DNA of 64,000 nucleotides from Spongiibacter pelagi (GTDB taxonomy: Bacteria > Pseudomonadota > Gammaproteobacteria > Pseudomonadales > Spongiibacteraceae). The notes beneath the pieces were generated by a model. That model was given only the letters and a program-made list of their open reading frames with translations. It was not told the DNA's origin and did not search any database. The position numbers were made by a program, and so were the translations under genes. The number at the start of each line of letters is the position of its first letter. The first letter of the stretch is position 1. Below, one piece after another: positions 8,752 through 16,054 of this stretch. The stretch spans positions 186,001 through 250,000 of the forward strand of contig NZ_JACXLD010000004.1 of NCBI RefSeq assembly GCF_014705705.1, in the 5' to 3' direction.

Positions 8752-9356
8752 TTGGCGGGCTCGTCGATACTGACGCTATTAATAGTGATGGGCTCGAGCG
8801 GTACATCATCAAACATGGCGATTTGACCTGTTTTGCTCAAAGAAATATCGCGGGCGACATTTTGTCCCTCGATCACCTTGCCGAAAACCGCATAGCCGGG
8901 ATTGCCCGCACGGGCGTCTAGGCTGAGATTCATGCGTAAATTGATAAAGAATTGGGCGCGGGCACTATTTGGATCATCGGTGCGGGCCATGGCAACCGTC
9001 CAGCGCTCATTATTCATTTTGGCGGTCTTGGCTTCGTTGATAATTGAGTCGCCAGTCGGCTTTTCGAACAGGTCTTTGTCAAAGCCGCCACCTTGGATCA
9101 CAAAGCGTTTGATCACTCGGTGAAATATGGTGCCGTTGTAGTGGCCGCTGCGCGCATAATTTAGAAAGTTTGCCACTGTTACTGGCGCGCGCTCTGGGTA
9201 CAGCTCAATGCGAATATCCCCCTTGCTGGTATGCAGGGTGACGGTCGGATGAGCGGTTGTTTCTGATGAGGCGGCTTCTGCGGAGGAGGTTTCAGAAAGG
9301 GCAGTGCCGCTAAACAGAAGCAATAGCGCTAAGCTCAGTGCGCGGTGAAACATCAT
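8748..9356 (-). CDS. exported peptidyl-prolyl cis-trans isomerase (PpiA-type cyclophilin)
   Basis: This 202-aa cyclophilin starts with a signal peptide (MMFHRALSLALLLLFSGTALS) and a short Ser/Ala/Glu-rich linker, so it should work in the periplasm. The catalytic core is visible: VTLHTSKGDIRIELYPERAP, FHRVIKRFVIQGGGFDKD, TVAMARTDDPNSARAQFFIN and [14 protein letters not shown]. It lies between an SH3/coiled-coil membrane protein gene, four bases upstream, and pdxJ, whose start it overlaps. It resembles PpiA but I cannot assign strict orthology. Confidence 0.92.
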   Translation of the reverse strand: MMFHRALSLALLLLFSGTALSETSSAEAASSETTAHPTVTLHTSKGDIRIELYPERAPVTVANFLNYARSGHYNGTIFHRVIKRFVIQGGGFDKDLFEKPTGDSIINEAKTAKMNNERWTVAMARTDDPNSARAQFFINLRMNLSLDARAGNPGYAVFGKVIEGQNVARDISLSKTGQIAMFDDVPLEPITINSVSIDEPAK

Positions 9357-9360
9357 AATA

Positions 9361-10056
9361 TTAGGCCCAGTCAGAACGTTTTTTGGGCATGACCCGTGGC
9401 ACGATCAGGGTGATTAACACACCGATAATGACCGCGAAGGCGCCATTGAGGAAATACTCGTTTTCTTGGTTTTCACGCAGGCGAACATTGTCGGTTTGTA
9501 GTACGTCGACTTCGCTAGTCAGTTCTTGATTTTGTTCCAACAGGCGGCGGTTATCCGAATCCAGTTTCAAGGAGTTGGCAGAGATGCGTTTAATTTTTTC
9601 CAGCTCTTCGGAAAGGCGGGCGTTTTCTTCTTTCAGGCTGGAGATAAGGGCGCTGTTTTCGGAATTGGATTGGCTAGTGTCGCCCAGCTCTTCGCGCAGT
9701 TGTTGATTGCTGGTTTGCAGGCGTTCTAATTTGGCCGTGGCAGCCTCAAGTTGGTTGCGGGCACCGGGTTGATTGCTGAGATACTGGCTGGGAAGCCAGC
9801 CCTCTAAACCGCTGCGGGTTTTGACCCGGCTAAATCCGTTGTCTTCATCGGTTTCAATTAATTCAAGCTGGGTGCCGCTGGGCAGACCTCGATGAACAAT
9901 GCGGTATTTGGTGCCAGCGCCAACGCGCAGGGGAACATGGATTTGATCGGTGATAAAGCGAGTTTCACTGCTTTGTGCCTGTGCGCTGCCGGCCAATGGA
10001 AATAGGGGTAGGCAAAGAGCTAGATAAAAATAACGCCAGGATGTCAGTCTGTTCAC
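9361..10056 (-). CDS. SH3-domain coiled-coil membrane protein (TIGR04211-like)
   Basis: This 231-aa protein begins with a signal peptide ending in AGSAQAQ. A bacterial SH3 domain follows (LRVGAGTKYRIVHRGLPSGTQLEL to GLEGWLPSQYLS, given as separate stretches), then a long coiled coil rich in Leu/Glu/Asn, and a C-terminal helix FLNGAFAVIIGVLITLIVP with a basic tail. This is the layout of the TIGR04211 family, exported with a C-terminal anchor. I chose GTG at 10056, with AGG seven bases upstream; the ORF extends to 10170 without a family counterpart. It heads the operon with the cyclophilin and pdxJ. Its cellular role is unknown. Confidence 0.8.
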   Translation of the reverse strand: MNRLTSWRYFYLALCLPLFPLAGSAQAQSSETRFITDQIHVPLRVGAGTKYRIVHRGLPSGTQLELIETDEDNGFSRVKTRSGLEGWLPSQYLSNQPGARNQLEAATAKLERLQTSNQQLREELGDTSQSNSENSALISSLKEENARLSEELEKIKRISANSLKLDSDNRRLLEQNQELTSEVDVLQTDNVRLRENQENEYFLNGAFAVIIGVLITLIVPRVMPKKRSDWA

Positions 10057-10102
10057 GGAGGTACCTATTACCCAAAAATGTGTGGGTTTTCCAATAACGA
10101 AT

Positions 10103-10134
10103 GGGCCGGCTGCTATGGATGTAGGCGCCGGCCC
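10103..10134. repeat. GC-rich inverted repeat upstream of the SH3-protein gene
   Basis: GGGCCGGC (10103-10110) and GCCGGCCC (10127-10134) are perfect complements separated by 16 bases. No T-tract follows on either strand, so it is not a standard terminator; it lies in the 5' region of the leftward SH3-protein gene. Confidence 0.5.
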
Positions 10135-10239
10135 GGATTGTGTTTGTGATCTTGAGATTAAGAAGACCACCTAAGCTATTAAAAATTCAGAATAATGCAC
10201 AATAATTTTCTGTGCAATTCCAGATGTGCTTAGCAGTGA

Positions 10240-10539
10240 TTAGGGTAGCACTTTCTTGAAAGGTTTCACGGTGACCTGTTGGTAAACGCCACCTTCAATA
10301 TAGGGGTCGGCATCGGCCCATTGCTGAGCTGCGTGCAGAGAGTCGAATTCGGCAACGACCAAGCTGCCGGTAAATCCGGCTTCGCCGGGGTTGTCGCTGT
10401 CAATCGCTGGGTGTGGGCCTGCCAGAATCAAGCGGCCTTCGTCGCGCAATTGCTCCAGTCTGGCGATATGAGCAGGACGGGCGGCAAGGCGCTTTTCTAG
10501 GCTGTTTTCAATATCCTGGCTGATGATGGCGTAGAGCAT
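10240..10539 (-). CDS. YciI family protein
   Basis: This 99-aa protein has the YciI-like (ferredoxin-like/EthD-related) fold signature: [20 protein letters not shown] at the start, [51 protein letters not shown] and a final [12 protein letters not shown]. coli YciI has a conserved His-Asp pair and no settled physiological role. It lies two bases downstream of a membrane-protein gene. In E. coli yciI neighbours yciB (ispZ), and the nearby yciV and yciO homologues preserve that region. Confidence 0.88.
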   Translation of the reverse strand: MLYAIISQDIENSLEKRLAARPAHIARLEQLRDEGRLILAGPHPAIDSDNPGEAGFTGSLVVAEFDSLHAAQQWADADPYIEGGVYQQVTVKPFKKVLP

Positions 10540-10541
10540 GA

Positions 10542-11279
10542 TTAGGCTTTCTCGTCGTGATGAATGTGAAAAATATCGTCTAATTCAAGATGGGTCAGAC
10601 TTTTGATTTGGTGAATCAGATAATAGAGCACGCCCATCATTACCAGTGTGCAGGGCAGTGCAATCACTGGAAAACTCAAACCAGTCATACGCCCAAGTTC
10701 GGCACTGTATTCCGGTGTGCCGGGCGGGCTAACCAGCAGATATTTGGCCAGTCCGTAATTTAGCGCGGAGGACAGAAAAAATGATCCAGCCAGCATTTGG
10801 GTGGCGTTTTTTAACGCGCGCTCAAATTGCGGGTGACATTGATGTTGGTCTAGCGCGGCATCGACTTTTGCGACGTCCACGATATTTTCGTTGAACAGAA
10901 AAGTGCGGATCAGCGGGAAGGGTGTGTAGATCGAAATCAGTGTTGCCAAGCCAATCAGTCCGGGAATGGCCGCTTCTTTTATCGCAATGTATTTGGGGTC
11001 CAACTCCAGCAAGCTAATACCGCCGGTCAGTAATACGCTAATAAAACCTAAGATAGAAAAGAAATTCGCTTTGCGGGTTTTGATGTAATCCCACAGTCCA
11101 AAACAGATCGGGAACAGTAGTGCCAGCACGATGCTGCCCTGCGGGCCGAGCCGGTCGTCGGCGCTGAGTTTGGTCAAGATCAGGGTGGGAATAACAATAT
11201 TGAACAGCAGATTGAAGATGGGGCTATGGCCCTGTTTGCCAGTGCGATTGTTCGCACCCTGGGGAGCTTGTGTTGACAT
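10542..11279 (-). CDS. VC0807-like multi-pass membrane protein
   Basis: This 245-aa integral membrane protein has about six hydrophobic segments, an early [17 protein letters not shown], then [41 protein letters not shown] and [13 protein letters not shown], and a His/Asp-rich tail FHIHHDEKA. It resembles the VC0807 family and distantly the septation/IspZ (YciB) proteins, whose usual genomic slot beside yciI it occupies. The function is not established. The start is the ATG at 11279. Confidence 0.65.
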   Translation of the reverse strand: MSTQAPQGANNRTGKQGHSPIFNLLFNIVIPTLILTKLSADDRLGPQGSIVLALLFPICFGLWDYIKTRKANFFSILGFISVLLTGGISLLELDPKYIAIKEAAIPGLIGLATLISIYTPFPLIRTFLFNENIVDVAKVDAALDQHQCHPQFERALKNATQMLAGSFFLSSALNYGLAKYLLVSPPGTPEYSAELGRMTGLSFPVIALPCTLVMMGVLYYLIHQIKSLTHLELDDIFHIHHDEKA

Positions 11280-11424
11280 GGGGTTCCGTAAAACAGCGAT
11301 CGGTGCAAAAGTGGCATCACTATAACGATTTTACCCCGTTACCACTACGGTAATTTCCCTTTGCAGAGACAGAGCGCGATATACTGTGAGCCTGTTTCTG
11401 CTAATTGCGGTATTTGGAGTTATT

Positions 11425-12273
11425 TTGCTGGTTGATCTGCACTGTCATACCACCGCCTCAGATGGCAGCTTGAGCCCCGCCGAGTTGGTCGCTCGCGCCT
11501 ATGAGCGCGGTGTGCGGCTATTGTCGATTACCGACCACGACACCTTGGGTGCTTATGATGCACTTGAGTTTGCTGAGCAATATCCGGATTTAAACATTAT
11601 TCCCGGTGTAGAGTTTTCCTGTAATTGGTCTGGGGTCAATGTCCATATTCTTGGTTTGGGTGTAGATATAGAGCATCCCGCCTTAAAAGCCGCTGTTGCC
11701 GAGCAGGTGGAAGCCCGGACAGAGCGTGGGCGCGAAATTGCTCGCCGATTGGCCAAAAAAGGCATGCCCGGTGCCCATGAGGCGGTATTGGAAATGGCCA
11801 AGGGAAGAGCAGTAGGTCGCCCGGATTTTGCGCGCTTTTTAGTTGAGAACAAGCACGTTAGCTCAATGAACGATGCCTTTGATCGCTATTTAGGGGCGGG
11901 CAAAATTGGCGATGTAAAAGCCATGTGGCCCGAGCTGGGCAAGGTCGTACATTGGATTGCTGAATCCGGTGGTCAGGCCGTGGTTGCCCACCCCATGCAT
12001 TACAAAATGACCAATGCCAAGTTGCGCCGTATGTTGACGGAGTTTGTGGCCGCAGGCGGTGCCGGTATTGAGGTTTGCAATGGTCGCCAAGCGGAACAAG
12101 AGGTGAGCTATCTGCGGGAGTTGTGCCGCCATTTTGGTCTGCGCGCCTCTGTCGGCAGTGATTTTCATAATCCCAATAACTGGCTGGATCTGGGTTGCGA
12201 GCCTAATCTTGTCGGTAGTTGTGAACCGGTTTGGGCAAGGTGGTCGGCGGCCACCGCGCTCGGACTGTCATAA
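11425..12273 (+). CDS. rnm: PHP-domain 5'-3' exoribonuclease (RNase AM)
   Basis: This PHP-domain phosphoesterase corresponds to E. coli YciV (RNase AM/TrpH), which trims 5' ends of rRNA and degrades short oligonucleotides. Metal-binding motifs are visible: VDLHCHTTASDG, SITDHDTLGAY, PGVEFSC, VVAHPMHY and a C-terminal GSDFHNP. I favour the TTG at 11425, five bases after GGAG, which starts the protein as MLVDLHCH like its relatives. A GTG at 11386 in the same frame lacks a ribosome-binding site and adds a hydrophobic stretch. yciO follows. Confidence 0.88.
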   Translation: MLVDLHCHTTASDGSLSPAELVARAYERGVRLLSITDHDTLGAYDALEFAEQYPDLNIIPGVEFSCNWSGVNVHILGLGVDIEHPALKAAVAEQVEARTERGREIARRLAKKGMPGAHEAVLEMAKGRAVGRPDFARFLVENKHVSSMNDAFDRYLGAGKIGDVKAMWPELGKVVHWIAESGGQAVVAHPMHYKMTNAKLRRMLTEFVAAGGAGIEVCNGRQAEQEVSYLRELCRHFGLRASVGSDFHNPNNWLDLGCEPNLVGSCEPVWARWSAATALGLS

Positions 12274-12328
12274 ATTGAGACTGTCCTAAAGTTAAACACC
12301 ATTCCATAACAACGAAGCGGTAGAGCGT

Positions 12329-12958
12329 GTGAGCCAATTTTTTCAGATTCATCCCGAAAATCCCCAGCAGCGTCTGATCAAACAGGCGGTGGAAATTATT
12401 CACAGCGGCGGGGTGATTGTGTATCCGACCGATTCGGGTTATGCCTTGGGCTGTCATTTGGGCGATAAAAACGCGCTGGAGCGTATCCGTCAAATTCGGC
12501 GCTTGGATGAAAAGCACAATTTCACGCTGGTTTGTCGTGATCTTTCCGAGTTGGGCAAATACGCTCGTGTTGATAACACCGCCTTTCGTTTGCTGAAAAG
12601 CCATTTGCCGGGGCCGTTTACCTTTATTCTTAAAGCCAGCCCGGAAGTGCCAAAGCGGTTGCACCACCCCAAGCGTCGCAGCATCGGCCTGCGTGTGCCC
12701 GATAATGTCATTTGTCAGGATTTATTGGCGGCACTGGGAGAACCGATTATGAGCGTGAGCTTGATTCTTCCCGGCGATACGCTGCCGATGACCGATCCTT
12801 ACGATATTCGCGATACCCTCGCTAAGCAGGTTGATCTGGTTATTGATGGCGGCTACTGCGGTATGGAGCCGACTACAGTGGTGGATTTGGTCGACGATGT
12901 GCCGGTTGTTTTGCGTCAGGGCCTCGGAGACATCAGTGAAATTACCGCAGCGCTGTGA
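12329..12958 (+). CDS. YciO/Sua5/YrdC-type threonylcarbamoyl-AMP synthase-like protein
   Basis: This 209-aa protein has the YrdC fold: GGVIVYPTDSGYALGCHLGDKNAL, read as adjoining halves, then KHNFTLVCRDLSELGKYA, LPGPFTFILKAS, RRSIGLRVPDN and PTTVVDLVDDVPVVLRQG. It matches E. coli YciO (206 aa), a TsaC paralogue that binds ATP but does not replace TsaC in t6A synthesis in E. coli. The start is a GTG at 12329. It lies between the RNase AM and scpA genes, the order seen in Pseudomonas and relatives. Confidence 0.88.
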   Translation: MSQFFQIHPENPQQRLIKQAVEIIHSGGVIVYPTDSGYALGCHLGDKNALERIRQIRRLDEKHNFTLVCRDLSELGKYARVDNTAFRLLKSHLPGPFTFILKASPEVPKRLHHPKRRSIGLRVPDNVICQDLLAALGEPIMSVSLILPGDTLPMTDPYDIRDTLAKQVDLVIDGGYCGMEPTTVVDLVDDVPVVLRQGLGDISEITAAL

Positions 12959-13011
12959 TGCGGGCTCGCTTCACCGTATAATCGCGCCTTTGGTCTGAAA
13001 TCCTGAGTACT

Positions 13012-14001
13012 GTGGTGCACGACGACTCCCAAGTTTCCAGTGACGAGCCTACGCCGGTAGCGGTGGAGGCGACGTCTCTTTTGGCGGCGACACCGGCTCC
13101 TGAGCCGATTGAAATTGTTAGCCTGCAAGCCCTTCGGCAACAGCCCCAGCAGGGGGAAATGCCGTTTGCGGTCGTGCAAGGTAAACCGCTGACCGAATTG
13201 CCCAAGGATCTTTATATTCCGCCCGAAGCACTGGAAGTGTTTCTCGAGGCGTTTGAAGGGCCGTTGGATTTATTGCTGTATCTGATCAAACGCCAGAATC
13301 TCGATATTCTGGAAATTAACGTTGCCCAGATCACCGAGCAATACATGCAGTACGTCAATATGATGAGCGCCATGCAATTTGAGCTGGCCTCGGAATATTT
13401 GTTGATGGCAGCGATGTTGGCGGAAATTAAGTCCCGCATGTTATTGCCGCGATCCTCGGAAGAGCTGGAAGACGAAGAAGACCCCAGAGCGCAATTAATC
13501 CGGCGCTTACAGGAATACGAACGCTTTAAGCAGGCGGCGGAGAACCTCGATCAACTGCCGCGTATGGGTCGTGAGAATTACACCGCCGATGCGGCGCCGC
13601 CGGTAATGGACAAGGCGCGGGCCGAACCCGATGTAGATTTACGCGAGCTGTTATTGGTGTTGGGAGATGTACTGCGCCGTGCAGACCTTTATACCAGCCA
13701 CCAAGTGGAGCGCGAAAAACTATCTACCCGCGAGCGTATGTCTGAGGTATTGGCTAAATTGCGCAGCGACAGCTTTGTGCCCTTCGTTACCCTGTTTCGG
13801 GTAGAAGAGGGGCGGCTTGGCGTGGTGGTGACCTTTTTGGCCGTGATGGAGCTGATAAAAGAATCGCTGGTGGAAATTGTGCAGGCCGAGGCGTTTGCCC
13901 CCATTCATGTTAAAGCCCGCGCCGGTGCCACCATGAGTGATATTCCAGCAGTCGATGGCGACGAAGCACCTGCAAATACTGAATACGAGTCCCAATCTTG
14001 A
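13012..14001 (+). CDS. scpA: segregation and condensation protein A
   Basis: ScpA is the kleisin subunit that bridges SMC heads in SMC-ScpAB condensin. The 329-aa product begins at GTG 13012 with about 65 low-complexity acidic residues, then the kleisin core LEVFLEAFEGPLDLLLYLIK, NLDILEINVAQITEQYM and SEYLLMAAMLAEIKSRMLLP, and a C-terminal winged helix including FVTLFRVEEGRLGVVVTFLA and MELIKE. The long N-terminal extension is common in Pseudomonas-like ScpA. scpB follows with a 40-base gap. No smc gene is in the window. Confidence 0.95.
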   Translation: MVHDDSQVSSDEPTPVAVEATSLLAATPAPEPIEIVSLQALRQQPQQGEMPFAVVQGKPLTELPKDLYIPPEALEVFLEAFEGPLDLLLYLIKRQNLDILEINVAQITEQYMQYVNMMSAMQFELASEYLLMAAMLAEIKSRMLLPRSSEELEDEEDPRAQLIRRLQEYERFKQAAENLDQLPRMGRENYTADAAPPVMDKARAEPDVDLRELLLVLGDVLRRADLYTSHQVEREKLSTRERMSEVLAKLRSDSFVPFVTLFRVEEGRLGVVVTFLAVMELIKESLVEIVQAEAFAPIHVKARAGATMSDIPAVDGDEAPANTEYESQS

Positions 14002-14041
14002 GCCGGTGCGGCTTGGGAGTGAAGAGAGAGTCACACAATCA

Positions 14042-14740
14042 ATGCTAGACCCGGAAAAACTGCAACGGATATTGGAAGGCGCGCTGATGGCGGCGGGTAA
14101 ACCGCTCAGCCTTCAACAATTGCTTGACCTGTTCGAGCTGGAAGAGCGTCCCGATAACGCCACCTTGAGAAATACCTTAAACGCGATGATGGATGAATGT
14201 CAGGGGCGGGGGTTTGAACTCAAATTGGTGGCCAGTGGCTACCGCTATCAAGTGGTGGAAGAGGTTGCGCCTTGGGTAGGGCGCCTGTGGGAGGAAAAAC
14301 CCCAGCGCTATTCCCGCGCCTTGATGGAAACACTGGCCTTGATTGCTTACCGTCAGCCTATTACCCGTGGCGATATCGAAGATATTCGCGGCGTAGCGGT
14401 GAGCTCGCAGATTATTAAAACCTTGCTCGAACGTGAGTGGGTTCGTGTGGTGGGTCATAAAGATGTGCCGGGGCGTCCGGCGATGTATGCCACCACCCGT
14501 AAATTCCTCGACTATTTTAATCTTGCCAACTTGGATGAATTGCCCAGCTTGGCAGAGATTGCGGATTTGGATTCACTGAATGGTGAGCTTGATCTCGGCG
14601 CTAAAGCGCTTGAGGAAAACGCTGAGGAAATAAACGCTGCGCAAGCCGAAGCCGAAGCCGAAGCCGAAGCCGAAGCCGACTTGATTGATAATGAATTTGA
14701 ACCCGAAACTGAAGAAAGTAAAACCGATGGCGCGTACTGA
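14042..14740 (+). CDS. scpB: segregation and condensation protein B
   Basis: ScpB dimerises on ScpA and completes the SMC-ScpAB complex. Two winged-helix domains are visible: [20 protein letters not shown] at the start, then [59 protein letters not shown] and [19 protein letters not shown] chose the ATG at 14042 because the ORF extension overlaps scpA in another frame. The C-terminus is acidic and includes an Ala-Glu run encoded by six tandem GCCGAA/C hexamers (14645-14680). The end overlaps the rluB start by 14 bases. Confidence 0.94.
   Translation: MLDPEKLQRILEGALMAAGKPLSLQQLLDLFELEERPDNATLRNTLNAMMDECQGRGFELKLVASGYRYQVVEEVAPWVGRLWEEKPQRYSRALMETLALIAYRQPITRGDIEDIRGVAVSSQIIKTLLEREWVRVVGHKDVPGRPAMYATTRKFLDYFNLANLDELPSLAEIADLDSLNGELDLGAKALEENAEEINAAQAEAEAEAEAEADLIDNEFEPETEESKTDGAY
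14645..14680 (+). repeat. hexanucleotide tandem repeat in scpB
   Basis: Five GCCGAA units and one GCCGAC unit run without interruption and encode alternating Ala-Glu ending in Asp. Copy-number changes would stay in frame, varying only the length of the acidic tail. Confidence 0.95.
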
Positions 14741-15551
14741 AATACTGGCAAATGAAAAACTGCAGAAAGTGCTCGCTCGCGCGGGGCTGGGTTCTCGCCG
14801 TGAAATGGAAAAAGTCATCAGCGAAGGCCGGGTAAAGGTCAATGGCCAGCCTGCAACCTTGGGTGATCGCGTGGATAGCAGCGCCACAATTTTGCTGGAT
14901 GGTCGTCCGGTAAAACATGCGGTTGAGGGCAATAAGCCCCGCATTCTGCTCTACAACAAACCCGAAGGTGAAATCTGCAGCCGCAAAGACCCGGAAGGTC
15001 GCCGCTCGGTCTTTGATCGCCTGCCGCGTATCAAGGGCGAGCGCTGGATTTGTGTGGGACGTCTCGACTTCAACACCACCGGCTTGCTGTTGTTTACTAC
15101 CGACGGTGACTTGGCCAATAAATTAATGCACCCCTCAACGACTATTGAGCGCGAATACCTGTGCCGCGTGATGGGCGCGGCCAAAGAAGAGCAATTGCAG
15201 AAGCTAATCGACGGTGTGCAGCTTGAAGATGGCCCGGCCTCTTTTACCGATATTGTTGATGGCGGTGGCGAGGGGATTAATCACTGGTATTACGTGGTGA
15301 TTATGGAAGGTCGCAACCGCGAGGTTCGCCGCCTATGGGAATCCCAAGGCTTACAGGTAAACCGCTTGAAGCGCGTGCGCTACGGCAATGTGTTTATTCC
15401 TTCCAAGGTTAAAGTTGGTCAGTGGACCGAGCTGGAAGCCAAGGAAATTGCCCCAGTTTATGAAATGGCGGGCTTAGACGTGCCGGAAAGCTTAGGTCTC
15501 ACCGTGAAAAAGAGTGAAGGGCGAAAGCGGAATACTAAAAGGCCCCGATAA
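14727..15551 (+). CDS. rluB: 23S rRNA pseudouridine(2605) synthase
   Basis: RluB isomerises U2605 of 23S rRNA. The 274-aa product has an N-terminal S4 domain ([31 protein letters not shown]), then the RsuA/RluB-type catalytic domain with [16 protein letters not shown], the catalytic motif [12 protein letters not shown] (Asp114) and [13 protein letters not shown] chose the ATG at 14727, overlapping the end of scpB; the ORF extends further upstream in frame but without family support. The C-terminus is basic ([10 protein letters not shown]), as expected for RNA binding. The scpA-scpB-rluB order is conserved in gammaproteobacteria. Confidence 0.93.
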   Translation: MARTEILANEKLQKVLARAGLGSRREMEKVISEGRVKVNGQPATLGDRVDSSATILLDGRPVKHAVEGNKPRILLYNKPEGEICSRKDPEGRRSVFDRLPRIKGERWICVGRLDFNTTGLLLFTTDGDLANKLMHPSTTIEREYLCRVMGAAKEEQLQKLIDGVQLEDGPASFTDIVDGGGEGINHWYYVVIMEGRNREVRRLWESQGLQVNRLKRVRYGNVFIPSKVKVGQWTELEAKEIAPVYEMAGLDVPESLGLTVKKSEGRKRNTKRPR

Positions 15552-15559
15552 TCGGGGCC
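15537..15559 (-). terminator. Rho-independent terminator of rmf
   Basis: Read leftwards, GGCCCCGAT and ATCGGGGCC form a stem (15559-15541) followed by TTTT (15540-15537). On the plus strand the stem is followed by CCTCC, so the element acts mainly for the leftward rmf transcript. It overlaps the rluB stop codon. Confidence 0.75.
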
Positions 15560-15597
15560 CCTCCGTATTCTTTAATTGTTCGGGTTTTTCGTGGGGA

Positions 15598-15801
15598 TCA
15601 GTGAAACGCTTGTTTTTGCAGAGCGCTCATTGTGGTTAAACCATCCCAGTTATCGTTGCGTCCCTCGCGCCAACCCGTCAGCCATTCCTGTTTGAGTTGG
15701 TCCTGGTTGTGAGGGCAGGTTCCCTTTTGTTTGCCGGCAAACCCCGCCTGGTATCCACGTTGAAAAGCTCTTTCGGTCATATCGCGTTTCTGTCTTCTCA
15801 T
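15598..15801 (-). CDS. rmf: ribosome modulation factor
   Basis: RMF binds 70S ribosomes and promotes the inactive 100S dimer in stationary phase. The 67-aa basic protein opens MRRQKRDMTERAFQRGYQAG, nearly the same as E. coli RMF, and continues CPHNQDQLKQEWLTGWREGR. It is longer at the C-terminus than the 55-aa E. coli protein. GGAGGC lies upstream of the ATG at 15801, and a terminator follows at 15559-15537. It diverges from rlmKL across about 250 bases. Confidence 0.93.
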   Translation of the reverse strand: MRRQKRDMTERAFQRGYQAGFAGKQKGTCPHNQDQLKQEWLTGWREGRNDNWDGLTTMSALQKQAFH

Positions 15802-16054
15802 AGAGCATAAGCCTCCAGTATTGCAGGAAAGACGCCAAGCGCTGTGATTTTTTACTTACGCTTGCGCGCCGCAAAATGCCATCTGAACAGGGGTTGTGTT
15901 CAGGTGGATTTTTATCAAACCAGATTTTGCGGGCTGAGGTCGAAGAACTTTTCGTCATAAAACTGAAATACTTTATAGTGTGCTCGAATATAGGAGCTAA
16001 CTTGCTGTTCAATAAGCGTAAAATTAAATCCCCGTATTTCTCGAGTGCGATTCA

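Noticed and set aside
11386-11424. GTG start giving an N-terminal hydrophobic stretch on RNase AM
   Set aside because: It has no ribosome-binding site, and relatives start just before VDLHCH; the TTG at 11425 has GGAG upstream.
15650-16012. 120-codon leftward frame overlapping rmf
   Set aside because: It covers the rmf promoter region in another frame and has no family features; RMF is clear.
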